A DNA stretch of 64,000 nucleotides from Novosphingobium sp. UBA6272 (GCF_002440635.1 NZ_DJUW01000016.1:118130-182129), one strand, 5' to 3'. Shown: positions 23,492 to 32,515, counted from the stretch's first letter. Translations and numbers: made by a program. The notes: generated from the sequence alone by a model not told the origin.

Positions 23492-25093
23492 TCAGGCGGC
23501 TTTTGGGGCCGAATCGAGCACGCCCTGGTCGACGTAATCGGTAAATTGCGCGAAATTCTCGATGAACTTGCCGACCAGTTCCTGCGCGGTCGCATCATAG
23601 GCTTGCGGATCGGCCCAGGTCTGGCGCGGGTCGAGCAACTGGGGATCGACACCGGGAACGTTGACCGGAACTTCGAAGCCGAAGTTCGGATCCTTGCGGA
23701 ACTCCGCATCGTTGAGGCTGCCGTCGAGCGCGGCATTGAGCAGCGCGCGGGTCGCCTTGATCGGCATGCGCTTGATCCCCGGCATCGTTGCCTTACCGCC
23801 CGACCAGCCGGTGTTCACCAGCCAGCACTGCGCTCCGCCGCGGGCAATCCGCTCTTTCAGCAGGTTGCCGTAAACGCTGGGATGGCGCGGCATGAAGGCG
23901 GCGCCGAAGCAGGTCGAGAAAGTGGCCTCGGGCTCGGTCACGCCGATTTCGGTGCCGGCGACCTTGGCGGTGTAGCCCGAAAGGAAATAATACATCGCCT
24001 GGTCGGCGGTCAGCCGGGCGATCGGCGGCAGCACGCCAAAGGCATCGGCGGTCAGCATGATCACGTTCGAGGGCGCCGGGCCGAGGTTCTTTTCCGAAAC
24101 GTTCGGGATGAATTCGATCGGATAGGCCCCTCGGGTATTCTCGGTCTTGCTGCCGTCGGTGAAGTCGAGCTCGCGGGTGTCCTCGTCCATCGTGACATTT
24201 TCGAGGATCGTGCCGAACATCTTCGTCGTGGCGTAGATCTCAGGCTCGCCCTCGGCCGAGAGGTTGATCATCTTGGCATAACAACCGCCTTCGAAGTTGA
24301 ACACGGCCTGGTCCGACCAGCCATGCTCGTCATCGCCGATCAGCGTGCGGCTGGCGTCTGCGGAAAGGGTGGTCTTGCCGGTGCCCGAAAGGCCGAAGAA
24401 GATCGCGCTCTTGCCATCGGGCCCGATGTTGGCACTGCAGTGCATCGGCATCACGCCCTGCGCAGGCAGCAGGAAGTTGAGCAGGCCGAACACGCCCTTC
24501 TTCATCTCTCCCGAATATTCGGTGTTGCCGATCAGGATGAGTTTCTCAGTAAAGTTGACCGCGATCACCGTGTCGCTGCGGCAGCCATGACGCTCGGGAT
24601 CGGCCTTGAAGCTGGGCAGGTTGATGATCGTGTATTCAGGAACGAAGCCAGCCAGCTCGTCCGCCGTGGGGCGAACCAGCAGCGTGCGGATGAACAGGTT
24701 GTGCCAGGCCATCTGGTTGATGACCCGGACATTGACCCGGTATTCGGGCTGCGATCCTCCGAACAGGTCAGCCACGAACAGCTCCTGCTGACCGGCCAGC
24801 GCGGCCAGGAAATCGGCTTTCAGGTTGGCCCAGTGGGCCTCGGCCATCGGCTGGTTGATCGCGCCCCAGTTGATCGTGCTTTCGGTCACTGCATCGCGGA
24901 CGATGAACTTGTCCTTGACGCTGCGCCCGGTGAACTTGCCGGTATCGACCAGCAGCGCGCCATGGCGGGTCAGCTTGCCCTCGCCCCGCGCGATTGCCTG
25001 CTCGACCAGCGCCGCAGTGCCGAAATTGGCGTGGATCGTGGCCAGAGTTTCCAGGCCCTGCTGGGCAAGCGAGAACGACAGGGGAGCGGTCAA
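23492..25093 (-). CDS. pckA: Phosphoenolpyruvate carboxykinase (ATP)
   Basis: 533 aa. It converts oxaloacetate and ATP to phosphoenolpyruvate, CO2 and ADP at the entry to gluconeogenesis. The P-loop (kinase-1a) is 'GLSGTGKTTLSAD', preceded by the PEPCK signature 'PMHCSANIGPDGKSAIFFG'. The metal and substrate motif 'NFEGGCYAKMI' and 'NTGWSGGKATMPG' are also present. It is divergent from chvI across a 263 bp gap. In Rhizobiales pckA likewise lies next to chvI/chvG, and ChvI affects pckA expression there. Confidence 0.96.
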   Translation of the reverse strand: MTAPLSFSLAQQGLETLATIHANFGTAALVEQAIARGEGKLTRHGALLVDTGKFTGRSVKDKFIVRDAVTESTINWGAINQPMAEAHWANLKADFLAALAGQQELFVADLFGGSQPEYRVNVRVINQMAWHNLFIRTLLVRPTADELAGFVPEYTIINLPSFKADPERHGCRSDTVIAVNFTEKLILIGNTEYSGEMKKGVFGLLNFLLPAQGVMPMHCSANIGPDGKSAIFFGLSGTGKTTLSADASRTLIGDDEHGWSDQAVFNFEGGCYAKMINLSAEGEPEIYATTKMFGTILENVTMDEDTRELDFTDGSKTENTRGAYPIEFIPNVSEKNLGPAPSNVIMLTADAFGVLPPIARLTADQAMYYFLSGYTAKVAGTEIGVTEPEATFSTCFGAAFMPRHPSVYGNLLKERIARGGAQCWLVNTGWSGGKATMPGIKRMPIKATRALLNAALDGSLNDAEFRKDPNFGFEVPVNVPGVDPQLLDPRQTWADPQAYDATAQELVGKFIENFAQFTDYVDQGVLDSAPKAA

Positions 25094-25356
25094 GATCTTC
25101 TCCGAATGATGATGCGAGTACGCTGCCGGGTGGTGTCCCGATAGGCTGGCAGCGGCCCCGCATACGAATGCAAAGGCGGTCAGGGGCGCGCATAGCGGTG
25201 CGGCCCGATTCCGTCAAATAGCCTTCGCACCTTGCGCAAAACCTAATGTATTCACCCCCAGAGCTGCGCTTTCATGCCGATTGTGCGGCTCGCCATAAGC
25301 GGCTAGTCCCGCAGACCCGCCCCGCAGCCGGTGAAAGCGATTCCTGACCCGCAGCC
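25094..25356. promoter_or_regulatory. Divergent promoter region pckA / chvI
   Basis: This 263 bp non-coding gap lies between two divergent genes, so it must hold both promoters. I see no strong palindrome or repeat. It contains two GANTC methylation sites (GATTC at 25207 and 25340), and the AT-richest stretch lies around 25230-25255. No ORF is supported. Confidence 0.5.
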
Positions 25357-26103
25357 ATGGCCGATCCCGCCGCTCCCTCTTCCGTGTCGCCGCAGCAAGT
25401 CATCGCCCTGGTCGATGACGATCGCAATATCCTGACAACCGTCTCGATCGCGCTGCAAGCAGAAGGCTTTGCAACGCGGGTCTATTCGGATGGCGAAACC
25501 GCGCTGAAGGCCTTGCTGGAGAACCCGCCGGATCTGGCGGTGTGCGACATCAAGATGCCGCGGATGGACGGGCTGGAACTGTTGCAGAAGCTTCGTGCCA
25601 AAAGCGCCCTTCCGCTGATCTTCCTGACCAGCAAGGACGAGGAACCGGACGAAGCGCTGGGCCTGGCCATGGGCGCGGACGATTATATCGCCAAGCCGTT
25701 CAGCCAGCGCCTGCTGATCGCCCGGATTCGCGCGATCCTGCGCCGGGCCGAACTGGTTCGCTCCGAAGCCGAGGCCGAACCGGCCGAGCCCGAAGCTGCC
25801 GCCACGATCCAGCGCGGGCGGCTTGAGATGGACCCGACCCGCCACCGGGTGAACTGGGGCGGCAAGCCAGTATCGCTGACCGTCACGGAATTCCTGATCC
25901 TCGAGGCGCTGGCGCTGCGCCCTGGTGTGATCAAGAGCCGCAACCAGTTGATGGACGCGGCCTACAGCGACGACGTGTTTGTCGACGATCGGACGATCGA
26001 CAGCCACATCAAACGTCTGCGCCGCAAGTTCCGTGCGGTCGATCCGCAGTTCGGAGCGATCGAGACGCTTTACGGCGCCGGGTATTCCTTCGCCGATGGT
26101 TGA
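25357..26103 (+). CDS. chvI: Two-component response regulator, OmpR family
   Basis: 248 aa. The receiver domain begins 'VALVDDDRNILTTVS' and has the phospho-acceptor Asp64 in 'AVCDIKMPRMDG', with 'LTSKD' and 'KPFSQRLL' as the conserved Thr/Ser and Lys sites. The C-terminal winged helix (about residues 150-245) carries 'LTVTEFLILEALALRPG' and 'DDRTIDSHIKRLRRKFR'. In Rhizobiales ChvI is the regulator paired with ChvG that senses acid or envelope stress. The name rests on synteny with pckA and hprK as well as on sequence. Its end overlaps the chvG start by 8 bp. Confidence 0.92.
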   Translation: MADPAAPSSVSPQQVIALVDDDRNILTTVSIALQAEGFATRVYSDGETALKALLENPPDLAVCDIKMPRMDGLELLQKLRAKSALPLIFLTSKDEEPDEALGLAMGADDYIAKPFSQRLLIARIRAILRRAELVRSEAEAEPAEPEAAATIQRGRLEMDPTRHRVNWGGKPVSLTVTEFLILEALALRPGVIKSRNQLMDAAYSDDVFVDDRTIDSHIKRLRRKFRAVDPQFGAIETLYGAGYSFADG

Positions 26104-27652
26104 GTTCCGTCCGCGTCCAAGCTGGAAACGCCGCACCAGCCTGACGGTGCGGATCCTGGCGGTAAACATCATCGCGCTGGGGCTGATGGCCGGCAGCCTG
26201 TTCTACCTCGATTCCTACCGCAACCAGCTGCTTTCGGAGCGGTTCCGCCTGGCCAGCGCCGAAGCGCAGATCGCGGCAGAGGGACTGGCCGTCACCCCGC
26301 CGGGCCAACGTCCGGCGCTAATGGCCCGGATTGGCGAAGCCCGGACGCTGCGCTTGCGGCTCTATGGTCCCAATGGGCAACTGGCGGCGGACAGCTTTGC
26401 TTCCGGCCCCAGCTTCGCGCTCGCCGATCCCAGGCAGCAGGACGCGCTGATCAAGGCGGCGCGGGTGATCGACCGGGCGATGAACTGGGTGCTCGGCTCC
26501 GACCCGATTGCGCCCTATCGCGACCCCAACATCGAGAGCGCTTCCGCCTGGCCGGAACTTGGCGAGGCGCGCGCATCGGGGGGCAGCGTGATCCGCCAGC
26601 GCGCGGCGCCGGACGAAACCCCGATGATCAACGCGGCGGTTCCGGTCGGGCGCGACGGCACCATGCTGCTCTCTACCCGCAATGCGCCGGATATCACCCA
26701 GGCGGTCCGCGACGCCCGCAGCACCCTCGCGATTGTCCTGGCGGTAACCCTGCTGATCTCGATCCAGCTTTCGCTGTTCCTGGCTCGCACGATCGTCCAG
26801 CCGCTGCGCGCGCTGGTCCGCGCGGCGGTGCGGGTGCGGTTGGGCCGCGACCGCGCGGTCGAGGTTCCGCGCCTCCCCGAACGCGGTGACGAGATAGGGC
26901 TGCTGGCCCGCGCGCTGTCCGACATGAGCGTCGCGCTGCGGCGCCGGATCGACGCGGTGGAAAGCTTTGCCGCCGATGTCGCGCACGAGATCAAGAATCC
27001 GCTGGCCTCGCTCCGCTCGGCGGTGGAATCGCTTGAAAAGGTCAAGGACGAAAACCTGCGGGCCGAACTGACCAAGATCGCCGCGCACGATGTGCGGCGG
27101 ATCGACCGGCTGGTCACCGAAATCGCCGAGGCCAGCCGGATCGACGCAGAACTTAGCCGGACCCAGTTCGAGCCAGTCGACCTTCACGGCCTGGCGGAAT
27201 CGCTGATCCGCGCCCGCGACGAACGCGGGGAAAATCGCGGAAGGAACCTGCGCCTCGCCAGCCACGGCGGCGGCCCTTGGGATGTCCCCGGCGATGCGGC
27301 CCAGCTCGCGCGGGTGCTGGAGAATCTGCTCGACAACGCGGTCTCGTTCTCGCCCGAGGATGGCGAGGTGCGGATCCTGCTCGAGCGCGACGAAGACCGG
27401 ATCGTGCTGAGCGTGATCGACCAGGGTCTGGGCATCCCGCTCGATGCGCGAACCAAGGTGTTCGACCGGTTCCATTCGCTGCGCCCGGCCGAGGAAGACT
27501 TCGGCAATCACTCCGGACTTGGCCTGGCAATCGCCCGCACCATCGCCGAAGCCCATGACGGCAGCCTTGCCGCGACCGATCGCCCCGATGGCCTGACCGG
27601 CGCGTGCCTGGTTCTGGTACTGCCAGCCCTGGCCGACGAGGACGAGGAGTGA
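26096..27652 (+). CDS. chvG: Sensor histidine kinase of the ChvG/ExoS type
   Basis: 518 aa from ATG 26096, inside the end of chvI. The N-terminus has a first membrane helix ('LTVRILAVNIIALGLMAGSL'). A periplasmic domain of about 190 residues, a second helix ('LAIVLAVTLLISIQLSLFL') and a HAMP segment follow. The phospho-acceptor is His297 in 'AADVAHEIKNPLASLRSAVE'. The ATPase domain shows 'LENLLDNAVSFSPE' (N box), 'DQGLGIP' (G1) and 'HSGLGLAIARTI' (G2). ChvG kinases respond to acid or cell-envelope signals. The stop overlaps the hprK GTG start (GTGA at 27649-27652). Confidence 0.92.
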   Translation: MVEFRPRPSWKRRTSLTVRILAVNIIALGLMAGSLFYLDSYRNQLLSERFRLASAEAQIAAEGLAVTPPGQRPALMARIGEARTLRLRLYGPNGQLAADSFASGPSFALADPRQQDALIKAARVIDRAMNWVLGSDPIAPYRDPNIESASAWPELGEARASGGSVIRQRAAPDETPMINAAVPVGRDGTMLLSTRNAPDITQAVRDARSTLAIVLAVTLLISIQLSLFLARTIVQPLRALVRAAVRVRLGRDRAVEVPRLPERGDEIGLLARALSDMSVALRRRIDAVESFAADVAHEIKNPLASLRSAVESLEKVKDENLRAELTKIAAHDVRRIDRLVTEIAEASRIDAELSRTQFEPVDLHGLAESLIRARDERGENRGRNLRLASHGGGPWDVPGDAAQLARVLENLLDNAVSFSPEDGEVRILLERDEDRIVLSVIDQGLGIPLDARTKVFDRFHSLRPAEEDFGNHSGLGLAIARTIAEAHDGSLAATDRPDGLTGACLVLVLPALADEDEE

Positions 27653-28068
27653 GCCTGCTGCACCAGGCCAGTTGCGTTGCCATTCAGGGCCGCGCGGTGC
27701 TGATCGAGGGGGCACCGGGCAGCGGCAAATCCAGTCTTGCGCTCGCGCTGATCGATCGCGGCGCGGTGCTGGTCGGTGATGACGGAGTTCGGCTGGAAGC
27801 GGTGGATGGCCATCTGATCGCCAGCCCTCCGCCCCACATCGCTGGGCTGATCGAAGTCCGCAATCTCGGGTTGCTGGAATTTCCCGTCGCCAACGCCACG
27901 CCGGTTGCACTCGTGCTCCGGCTCGATCCCGACGCACCGCGGTTCATCGAGGCAGCCGAGGACTATGCCCTGGGCGGAAGCGCGCTCCCACTGGTACGCT
28001 TGTGGCCAGGGGGAGAAGTGCTCGCGCTCAAGGCCGAACTGGCGCTGCATCGGTTTGGCTTGCCATGA
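27649..28068 (+). CDS. hprK: Short HPr kinase/phosphorylase
   Basis: 139 aa from GTG 27649, coupled to chvG and preceded by GAGGA. It is the short alphaproteobacterial form, which lacks the N-terminal domain of Gram-positive HprK and keeps only the kinase core. Walker A is 'GAPGSGKSS' (Lys27). 'LVGDDGVRLEA' carries the catalytic Asp region. The family signature appears as 'GLIEVRNLGLLEFP'. It would phosphorylate HPr on the regulatory serine (Ser50 of the HPr encoded at 29583), using ATP, and may also reverse this. Confidence 0.92.
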   Translation: MSLLHQASCVAIQGRAVLIEGAPGSGKSSLALALIDRGAVLVGDDGVRLEAVDGHLIASPPPHIAGLIEVRNLGLLEFPVANATPVALVLRLDPDAPRFIEAAEDYALGGSALPLVRLWPGGEVLALKAELALHRFGLP

Positions 28069-28146
28069 TCATCCGTGCCGCTTGGGGACAGGCGCAGGCC
28101 AAGCCTTCACATTCTGTTCGGCAAGCCCCATCTAGTCTTGGCGATC

Positions 28147-29073
28147 ATGGCTGAGCCTGCTCCATCCCCTGCCCCATCCCGCCAGCGCGTGCTGCTGGTC
28201 ACCGGCCTGCTTGGTGCGGGCAAGTCCACCGCGTTGAAAGTGCTGGAAGATCTGGGCTGGGAGACGATCGACAACTTTCCGATACGCTTGCTTGGCCGGC
28301 TGATCGACAGCCCCGACGGCGCGGCGGGAGACTTGCGGGCGCCGCTCGCCATCGGGTTCGATTCGCGCACCCGCGGGTTTGATCCGACCAAGGTGATCGA
28401 GCGGGTCAAGAAGCTGGCGGATCGCCCGGACCTTGAACTGACCACGCTGTTCCTCGATTGCGCGGGCCAGGAGCTGGAGCGGCGTTACAACGAAACCCGC
28501 CGCCGCCATCCCATGGCACAGGACCTTCCCGCCGCCAGTGGGATTGCTGCCGAGCGCGAACTGATGGAACCGCTGCGGCGCTGGGCCGACATGGTGATCT
28601 CGACCAGCGGTTTTACCAGCAACGATCTGCAACAAGCGATCCGCGAGCGGTTTGCGGGTTCTGATTCAAGCGGGACGACCGTGAGCATCACCAGCTTCGG
28701 CTTTTCGCGCGGGACACCGCCGCTGGCAGACCTGGTGTTCGACATGCGGTTCCTCGACAATCCGCACTGGGACGAAGTCCTCCGCCCCCAGACCGGACAG
28801 GATGCGCCCGTCGCCGCGCATATTCGCAAGGATCCCGCCTTTGCCGAGGCGTTTGAGCGGATCCGCGACCTGATCCTGCTCCTGCTGCCGCGCTATGCCG
28901 CGCAGGGCAAGGCCTATGTCAATATTGCATTCGGCTGCACCGGCGGTCGGCACCGCTCGGTCTTCACCGCCGAAGAAATGGCCAAAGCCTTGACCGCAGC
29001 GGGCTATTCACCCTCGCTGGTGCACCGCAACCTGAGCGCCCGCGCCGCCGATGGCGTTGAAGGAAAGCATTGA
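28147..29073 (+). CDS. rapZ: RNase adapter / nucleotide-binding protein RapZ (YvcJ family)
   Basis: 308 aa from ATG 28147. Walker A is 'GLLGAGKST' (residues 20-28). Other family hallmarks are 'DNFPIRLL', 'FDSRTRGFDP' and the C-terminal 'NIAFGCTGGRHRSV'. In E. coli RapZ guides RNase E to the small RNA GlmZ and so controls glucosamine-6-phosphate synthesis. In alphaproteobacteria its role is less well known, but it is regularly encoded between hprK and the EIIA/HPr genes, as here. This gives a link to the PTS-type phosphorelay (inference). Confidence 0.93.
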   Translation: MAEPAPSPAPSRQRVLLVTGLLGAGKSTALKVLEDLGWETIDNFPIRLLGRLIDSPDGAAGDLRAPLAIGFDSRTRGFDPTKVIERVKKLADRPDLELTTLFLDCAGQELERRYNETRRRHPMAQDLPAASGIAAERELMEPLRRWADMVISTSGFTSNDLQQAIRERFAGSDSSGTTVSITSFGFSRGTPPLADLVFDMRFLDNPHWDEVLRPQTGQDAPVAAHIRKDPAFAEAFERIRDLILLLLPRYAAQGKAYVNIAFGCTGGRHRSVFTAEEMAKALTAAGYSPSLVHRNLSARAADGVEGKH

Positions 29074-29155
29074 CCATGCTGCCAAGCCGCGCCATGGCCC
29101 TGCGCCACTTTCCGCCGCGAATCGACGGCCGCCCCGTTTGGAGTTTCGACCCAGC

Positions 29156-29560
29156 ATGATCGGCATGATCCTGGTCACTCATGGCAAGCTCGCCGAGGAA
29201 TTCGTCGCGGCGATGCAGCACGTTGTCGGGCGGCAGGAGGCGGTTCGCACCGTCTGCATCGGCCCCAATGACGACATGGAAGCGCGCCGGGCCGAGATCG
29301 CTGCGGCGATCGAAGAGGTCGATGCCGGTGCGGGGGTCATCATCCTGACCGACCTGTTCGGCGGCACACCATCGAACCTCGCGATTTCGCTGATGCGCCG
29401 CAACACGGTTGAGGTGATTGCCGGGATCAACTTGCCGATGCTGATCCGCCTGGCCAAGGCGCGCGGCTGCATGCCGCTGGAAAAGGCTGTCGCGGCGGCG
29501 CGCGATGCCGGCCGTAACTACATTACGGTCGCTTCGGAGTTCCTGGGCCAGGACGCATAA
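29156..29560 (+). CDS. PTS EIIA component, mannose/sorbose family
   Basis: 134 aa from ATG 29156. The frame is open further upstream, overlapping the end of rapZ, but the family begins 'MIGMILVTHGKLAEEF'. The phospho-acceptor is His9. 'DLFGGTPSNLAISLM' and 'VIAGINLPMLIRL' are the conserved strand-turn motifs of EIIA-Man. There is no EIIB, EIIC or EIID gene nearby, so the protein probably acts in regulation rather than sugar transport, as in the alphaproteobacterial ManX/PtsM relay. Confidence 0.92.
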   Translation: MIGMILVTHGKLAEEFVAAMQHVVGRQEAVRTVCIGPNDDMEARRAEIAAAIEEVDAGAGVIILTDLFGGTPSNLAISLMRRNTVEVIAGINLPMLIRLAKARGCMPLEKAVAAARDAGRNYITVASEFLGQDA

Positions 29561-29582
29561 GTACAACGGGGATTGGGGGAAC

Positions 29583-29861
29583 ATGAGCGAGGCTCGCGAA
29601 AGCGTTGAAATCGTCAACAACAGGGGATTGCACGCCCGCGCCAGCGCCAAGTTCGTCAATGCGGTGACCAAGTTGGGTGATGTCGTCCAGGTCCGGGTCG
29701 AAAAGGATGGCAACGATGCCGCCGGCGGTTCGATCCTGGGGCTGATGATGCTGGGCGCGGCCAAGGGCGATTCGATCGAGATCATTGTTTCGGGCGAAGG
29801 CGCCGATGCCGCGCTGACCAAGCTGGTCGGCCTGGTCAAGGACGGCTTCGGCGAGGACTGA
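29583..29861 (+). CDS. ptsH: Phosphocarrier protein HPr
   Basis: 92 aa from ATG 29583, 22 bp after the EIIA gene. The phospho-acceptor is His17 in 'NRGLHARASAKF'. Ser50 in 'AAGGSILGLMML' matches regulatory Ser46 of other HPr proteins and is the expected target of HprK encoded upstream. Enzyme I (PtsP or PtsI) is not in the window. The chvI-chvG-hprK-rapZ-EIIA-HPr order implies that the two-component system and the phosphorelay are expressed together. Confidence 0.95.
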   Translation: MSEARESVEIVNNRGLHARASAKFVNAVTKLGDVVQVRVEKDGNDAAGGSILGLMMLGAAKGDSIEIIVSGEGADAALTKLVGLVKDGFGED

Positions 29862-29864
29862 TGC

Positions 29865-30668
29865 GTGGCTGAACGCCGCCAGATCACCGGATTTTCCAAC
29901 CCCACGGTCAAGTTCCTGCGCAGCTTGCGCGAGAAGAAGCACCGCAAGGCGGCCGGCAAGTTTCTCGCTGAAGGGCTGCGCCTCCTGACCGACGCGCGCG
30001 AGAGCGGGCACTTGCCCGAAGTGCTTGTCATGGCCGAAGAGCGCGATCCCCATCCGCTGCTGGCCGCACTGGAAGCCGATGTGCTCGCCGCCGGAGGCGA
30101 AGTGATCGAGACCAGCGCGGAAATCCTCGGCAAGATCACCGGCAAGGACAATCCCCAGACGGTCGCCGGGGTGTTCGCCGAATTCGATACCGGCCTGGCC
30201 GCAATCGACCGTTCCAGCGCGAAGATCTGGCTGGTTGCCCAGGCACTGCGCGATCCGGGCAATCTTGGCACCATGCTGCGCACTGGCGACGCGGTGGGCG
30301 CGGGCGGGCTGATCCTGATCGACGATTGCGCCGATCCGTTCAGCACCGAAGCGGTCCGGGCCAGCATGGGCGCGGTCTTTACCCAGCGGATCGCCCAGGC
30401 GCGGTGGGGCGAGTTCCTGCCTTGGCTGCGCTCCGGGTCGGGCCAGCTTGTGGCTGCGAGCTTGCGTGAGGCCGTGCCCTATCGCGGTGCTGCTTATCAG
30501 GCACCATGCTTCGTGATGGTCGGCAACGAAAGCCGCGGCCTGCCCGAGGACTATGAGATGGCCTGTGACCTGCGCGTCACCATGCCGATGAAAGGCCGGG
30601 CCGACAGCCTCAACGCCGCAGTCGCGGCTGCGGTGCTGGCTTACGAAGTGCTGGACGCGCTCGATTAA
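29865..30668 (+). CDS. RNA 2'-O-methyltransferase, SpoU/TrmH family
   Basis: 267 aa from GTG 29865, three bases after the ptsH stop. The N-terminal 'NPTVKFLRSLREKKHRKAAG' and 'KFLAEGLRLL' form the L30e-like RNA substrate domain. The C-terminal SPOUT (knotted) domain shows 'ALRDPGNLGTMLRTGDAVG' (motif 1), 'VMVGNESRGLPED' (motif 2) and 'VTMPMKGRADSLNAAVAAA' (motif 3). It methylates ribose 2'-OH of rRNA or tRNA with S-adenosylmethionine; the exact nucleotide is unknown. Confidence 0.92.
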   Translation: MAERRQITGFSNPTVKFLRSLREKKHRKAAGKFLAEGLRLLTDARESGHLPEVLVMAEERDPHPLLAALEADVLAAGGEVIETSAEILGKITGKDNPQTVAGVFAEFDTGLAAIDRSSAKIWLVAQALRDPGNLGTMLRTGDAVGAGGLILIDDCADPFSTEAVRASMGAVFTQRIAQARWGEFLPWLRSGSGQLVAASLREAVPYRGAAYQAPCFVMVGNESRGLPEDYEMACDLRVTMPMKGRADSLNAAVAAAVLAYEVLDALD

Positions 30669-30712
30669 TCCGTTCAGCTCGCGATCAGCATCGCGGTGGC
30701 ATTTCCGGAGCC

Positions 30713-31108
30713 ATGATCAAGCTTGCATCGCTCATCGCCCTGCCCTTGCTGGCCGCCTGCACCACTGTGGCCGATGCCGCGCCGGAAGGTCCCGGCAGCG
30801 ATTGGACCTTCGTTTCGATTGATGGCCGCGCACCGGTTTCGGACAAGACATCGCTGACAATCAGACCGGGCAGAATTGGCGCCAATGTCGGCTGCAACGG
30901 CCTTGGCGGCGACCTCAAACTGGAACCTGGACGGATGATCGTCGGGCCGGTGATCTCAACGCAAATGTATTGCGATGGCGTGATGGAGCAAGAACGCGCC
31001 GTCGCCGAACTGCTGGGCGCATCGCCGGCCTTCTTCATCGAGGGCAACCGTCTGGGCATCCGTTCGGACAAGCACGTCGCCGAACTGCGCAAGGTTATTC
31101 CGCGCTAG
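30713..31108 (+). CDS. META domain lipoprotein (HslJ-like)
   Basis: 131 aa. Lipoprotein signal with lipobox LAAC (Cys16). The META domain is recognised from 'WTFVSIDGRAP', 'ANVGCNGLGG' and 'STQMYCDGVMEQE', with the paired cysteines typical of the family. HslJ-like proteins are linked to heat or novobiocin resistance in E. coli, but a general role is not established. It overlaps the 3' end of the convergent rmuC gene by 4 bp. Confidence 0.88.
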   Translation: MIKLASLIALPLLAACTTVADAAPEGPGSDWTFVSIDGRAPVSDKTSLTIRPGRIGANVGCNGLGGDLKLEPGRMIVGPVISTQMYCDGVMEQERAVAELLGASPAFFIEGNRLGIRSDKHVAELRKVIPR

Positions 31109-32454
31109 TCGGCAGCGTCCTCGCTGGCCTGCTCGATTGCCAGGGCCCCGCCCTCGGCATGGCGCGGAGCCGCTTCGACCAGCGGTACATCCTCGATCTC
31201 GCGTTTGCCGATCTCGACCCCCTTGTCGCGCAGCCGCTTGGCGCTGGTGACGACGTTGCGCTCAAAGCTGCCGACGAACTTGTTGTAGTTGTTGACTGCG
31301 CTTTCGAGGCCGCCGCCGACCCGTCGCAGGTGTTCCGACGCGGTGGCGATGCGGTCGTATATCTCGGTGCCGATCCGCCCGATCTCACGCGCTTCGCTGG
31401 CGAGGGCATCCTGCCGCCAGACCATCGCGACAGTCCGCGCGATCGCCACCAGATTGGTCGGAGTGGCCAGCAGAACCTTGTTATGAAAGGCGAAGTCCCA
31501 CAGCTCCGGATCGTTCTCCAGCGCGGCGGCGACAAAGTGCTCACCCGGTACGAACATCACGACATAGTCCGGCGCTTCCTCGAACTGGCTTTGATAGCCC
31601 TTCGCCCCCAGCGTCTGGATATGCCCGCGCATCGAGCGGGCATGAAGATCGAGGTGGCGCTTGCGCTCGGCATCGTCGCTACACTCGAACGCGGCCTGGT
31701 AAGCGTTAAGCGAGACCTTCGCGTCGATCACCAGCTTCTTCTGCCCCGGAACATGGACGATGGCATCGGGCCGGAGCCGGCCTTCGTCGGTGTCCATCGA
31801 ATGTTCGAGATTGAAATCGGTGTGTTCGCTAAGGCCGCATTGCTCAAGCACGTTCTGCAGCGCCCGTTCACCCCAGCGCCCGCGGGCCTTGGGGGCGTTG
31901 GTCAGCGAATTGCCGAGCCGCGCCGCCTCGGTCTTGACTGCTTCCTGCCCTTCGCGGACCGACTGGATCAGCCCGGCGAGCTGGCCGAAAGCGTCGACGC
32001 GGTTCTTCTCGAGCGCCTGGACCTGTTCCTCATAGGACTTGAGCCGCTGGTCGACCGGAGCCAGCAACGCCTTCAGCCGCTCGGCGCTCTTCTCTTCCGA
32101 ATGGGCAAAGCGCTGCTGTGCCTCGGCCATCATCTGCTCGCGCGCCTGGGCCAGGATCTTCGCCCCGGCCGCTTCGAATTCCTTCTTTAGGGATTCCTGG
32201 GCAGTCAGCAGCGCGGCCTTCTGCTCGTCAAAATGCGCGGCATTGGCCTTGAGCGTGGCGAGTTCGATCGAGGCGTTGCCAAGATCGGCCACCGCCTTGC
32301 GGAATCGGGCGTCCAGATCGCGCCCCTCCGTCTCGCTCGCCGCCAATTGCTCGCGCAACTGCGCAGCGGGCCGCGAACCGGCGAACCAGCCGCCCATCGC
32401 ACCCAGCGCCAAGCCCAGAAGCAATAAAACGATGCCGATAATCTGTCCGTCCAT
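31105..32454 (-). CDS. rmuC: DNA recombination protein RmuC homologue
   Basis: 449 aa. A membrane helix at the very N-terminus ('GIVLLLLGLALGAMGGWF') is followed by about 150 residues of coiled coil rich in Ala, Glu and Lys. The RmuC domain (about residues 180-400) shows 'GRWGERALQNVLEQCGL', then 'LRPDAIVHVPGQKKLVIDAK' and 'YVVMFVPGEHFVAAAL'. RmuC proteins are predicted endonuclease-like factors that limit inversion at short inverted repeats, which is notable given how many such repeats this window contains. Confidence 0.92.
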   Translation of the reverse strand: MDGQIIGIVLLLLGLALGAMGGWFAGSRPAAQLREQLAASETEGRDLDARFRKAVADLGNASIELATLKANAAHFDEQKAALLTAQESLKKEFEAAGAKILAQAREQMMAEAQQRFAHSEEKSAERLKALLAPVDQRLKSYEEQVQALEKNRVDAFGQLAGLIQSVREGQEAVKTEAARLGNSLTNAPKARGRWGERALQNVLEQCGLSEHTDFNLEHSMDTDEGRLRPDAIVHVPGQKKLVIDAKVSLNAYQAAFECSDDAERKRHLDLHARSMRGHIQTLGAKGYQSQFEEAPDYVVMFVPGEHFVAAALENDPELWDFAFHNKVLLATPTNLVAIARTVAMVWRQDALASEAREIGRIGTEIYDRIATASEHLRRVGGGLESAVNNYNKFVGSFERNVVTSAKRLRDKGVEIGKREIEDVPLVEAAPRHAEGGALAIEQASEDAAD

Positions 32455-32515
32455 TCCGGCAACCTACTCAGAACGGAGCAAGAACACCAGCCCCCACTTT
32501 GCCCCTATCCACGTT

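Noticed and set aside
23210..25144. A 644-codon open frame on the plus strand
   Set aside because: Antisense to pckA, which has all its catalytic motifs. The composition is unlike a folded protein.
26318..27937. A 539-codon open frame on the minus strand
   Set aside because: Antisense to chvG and the start of hprK, both clearly real.
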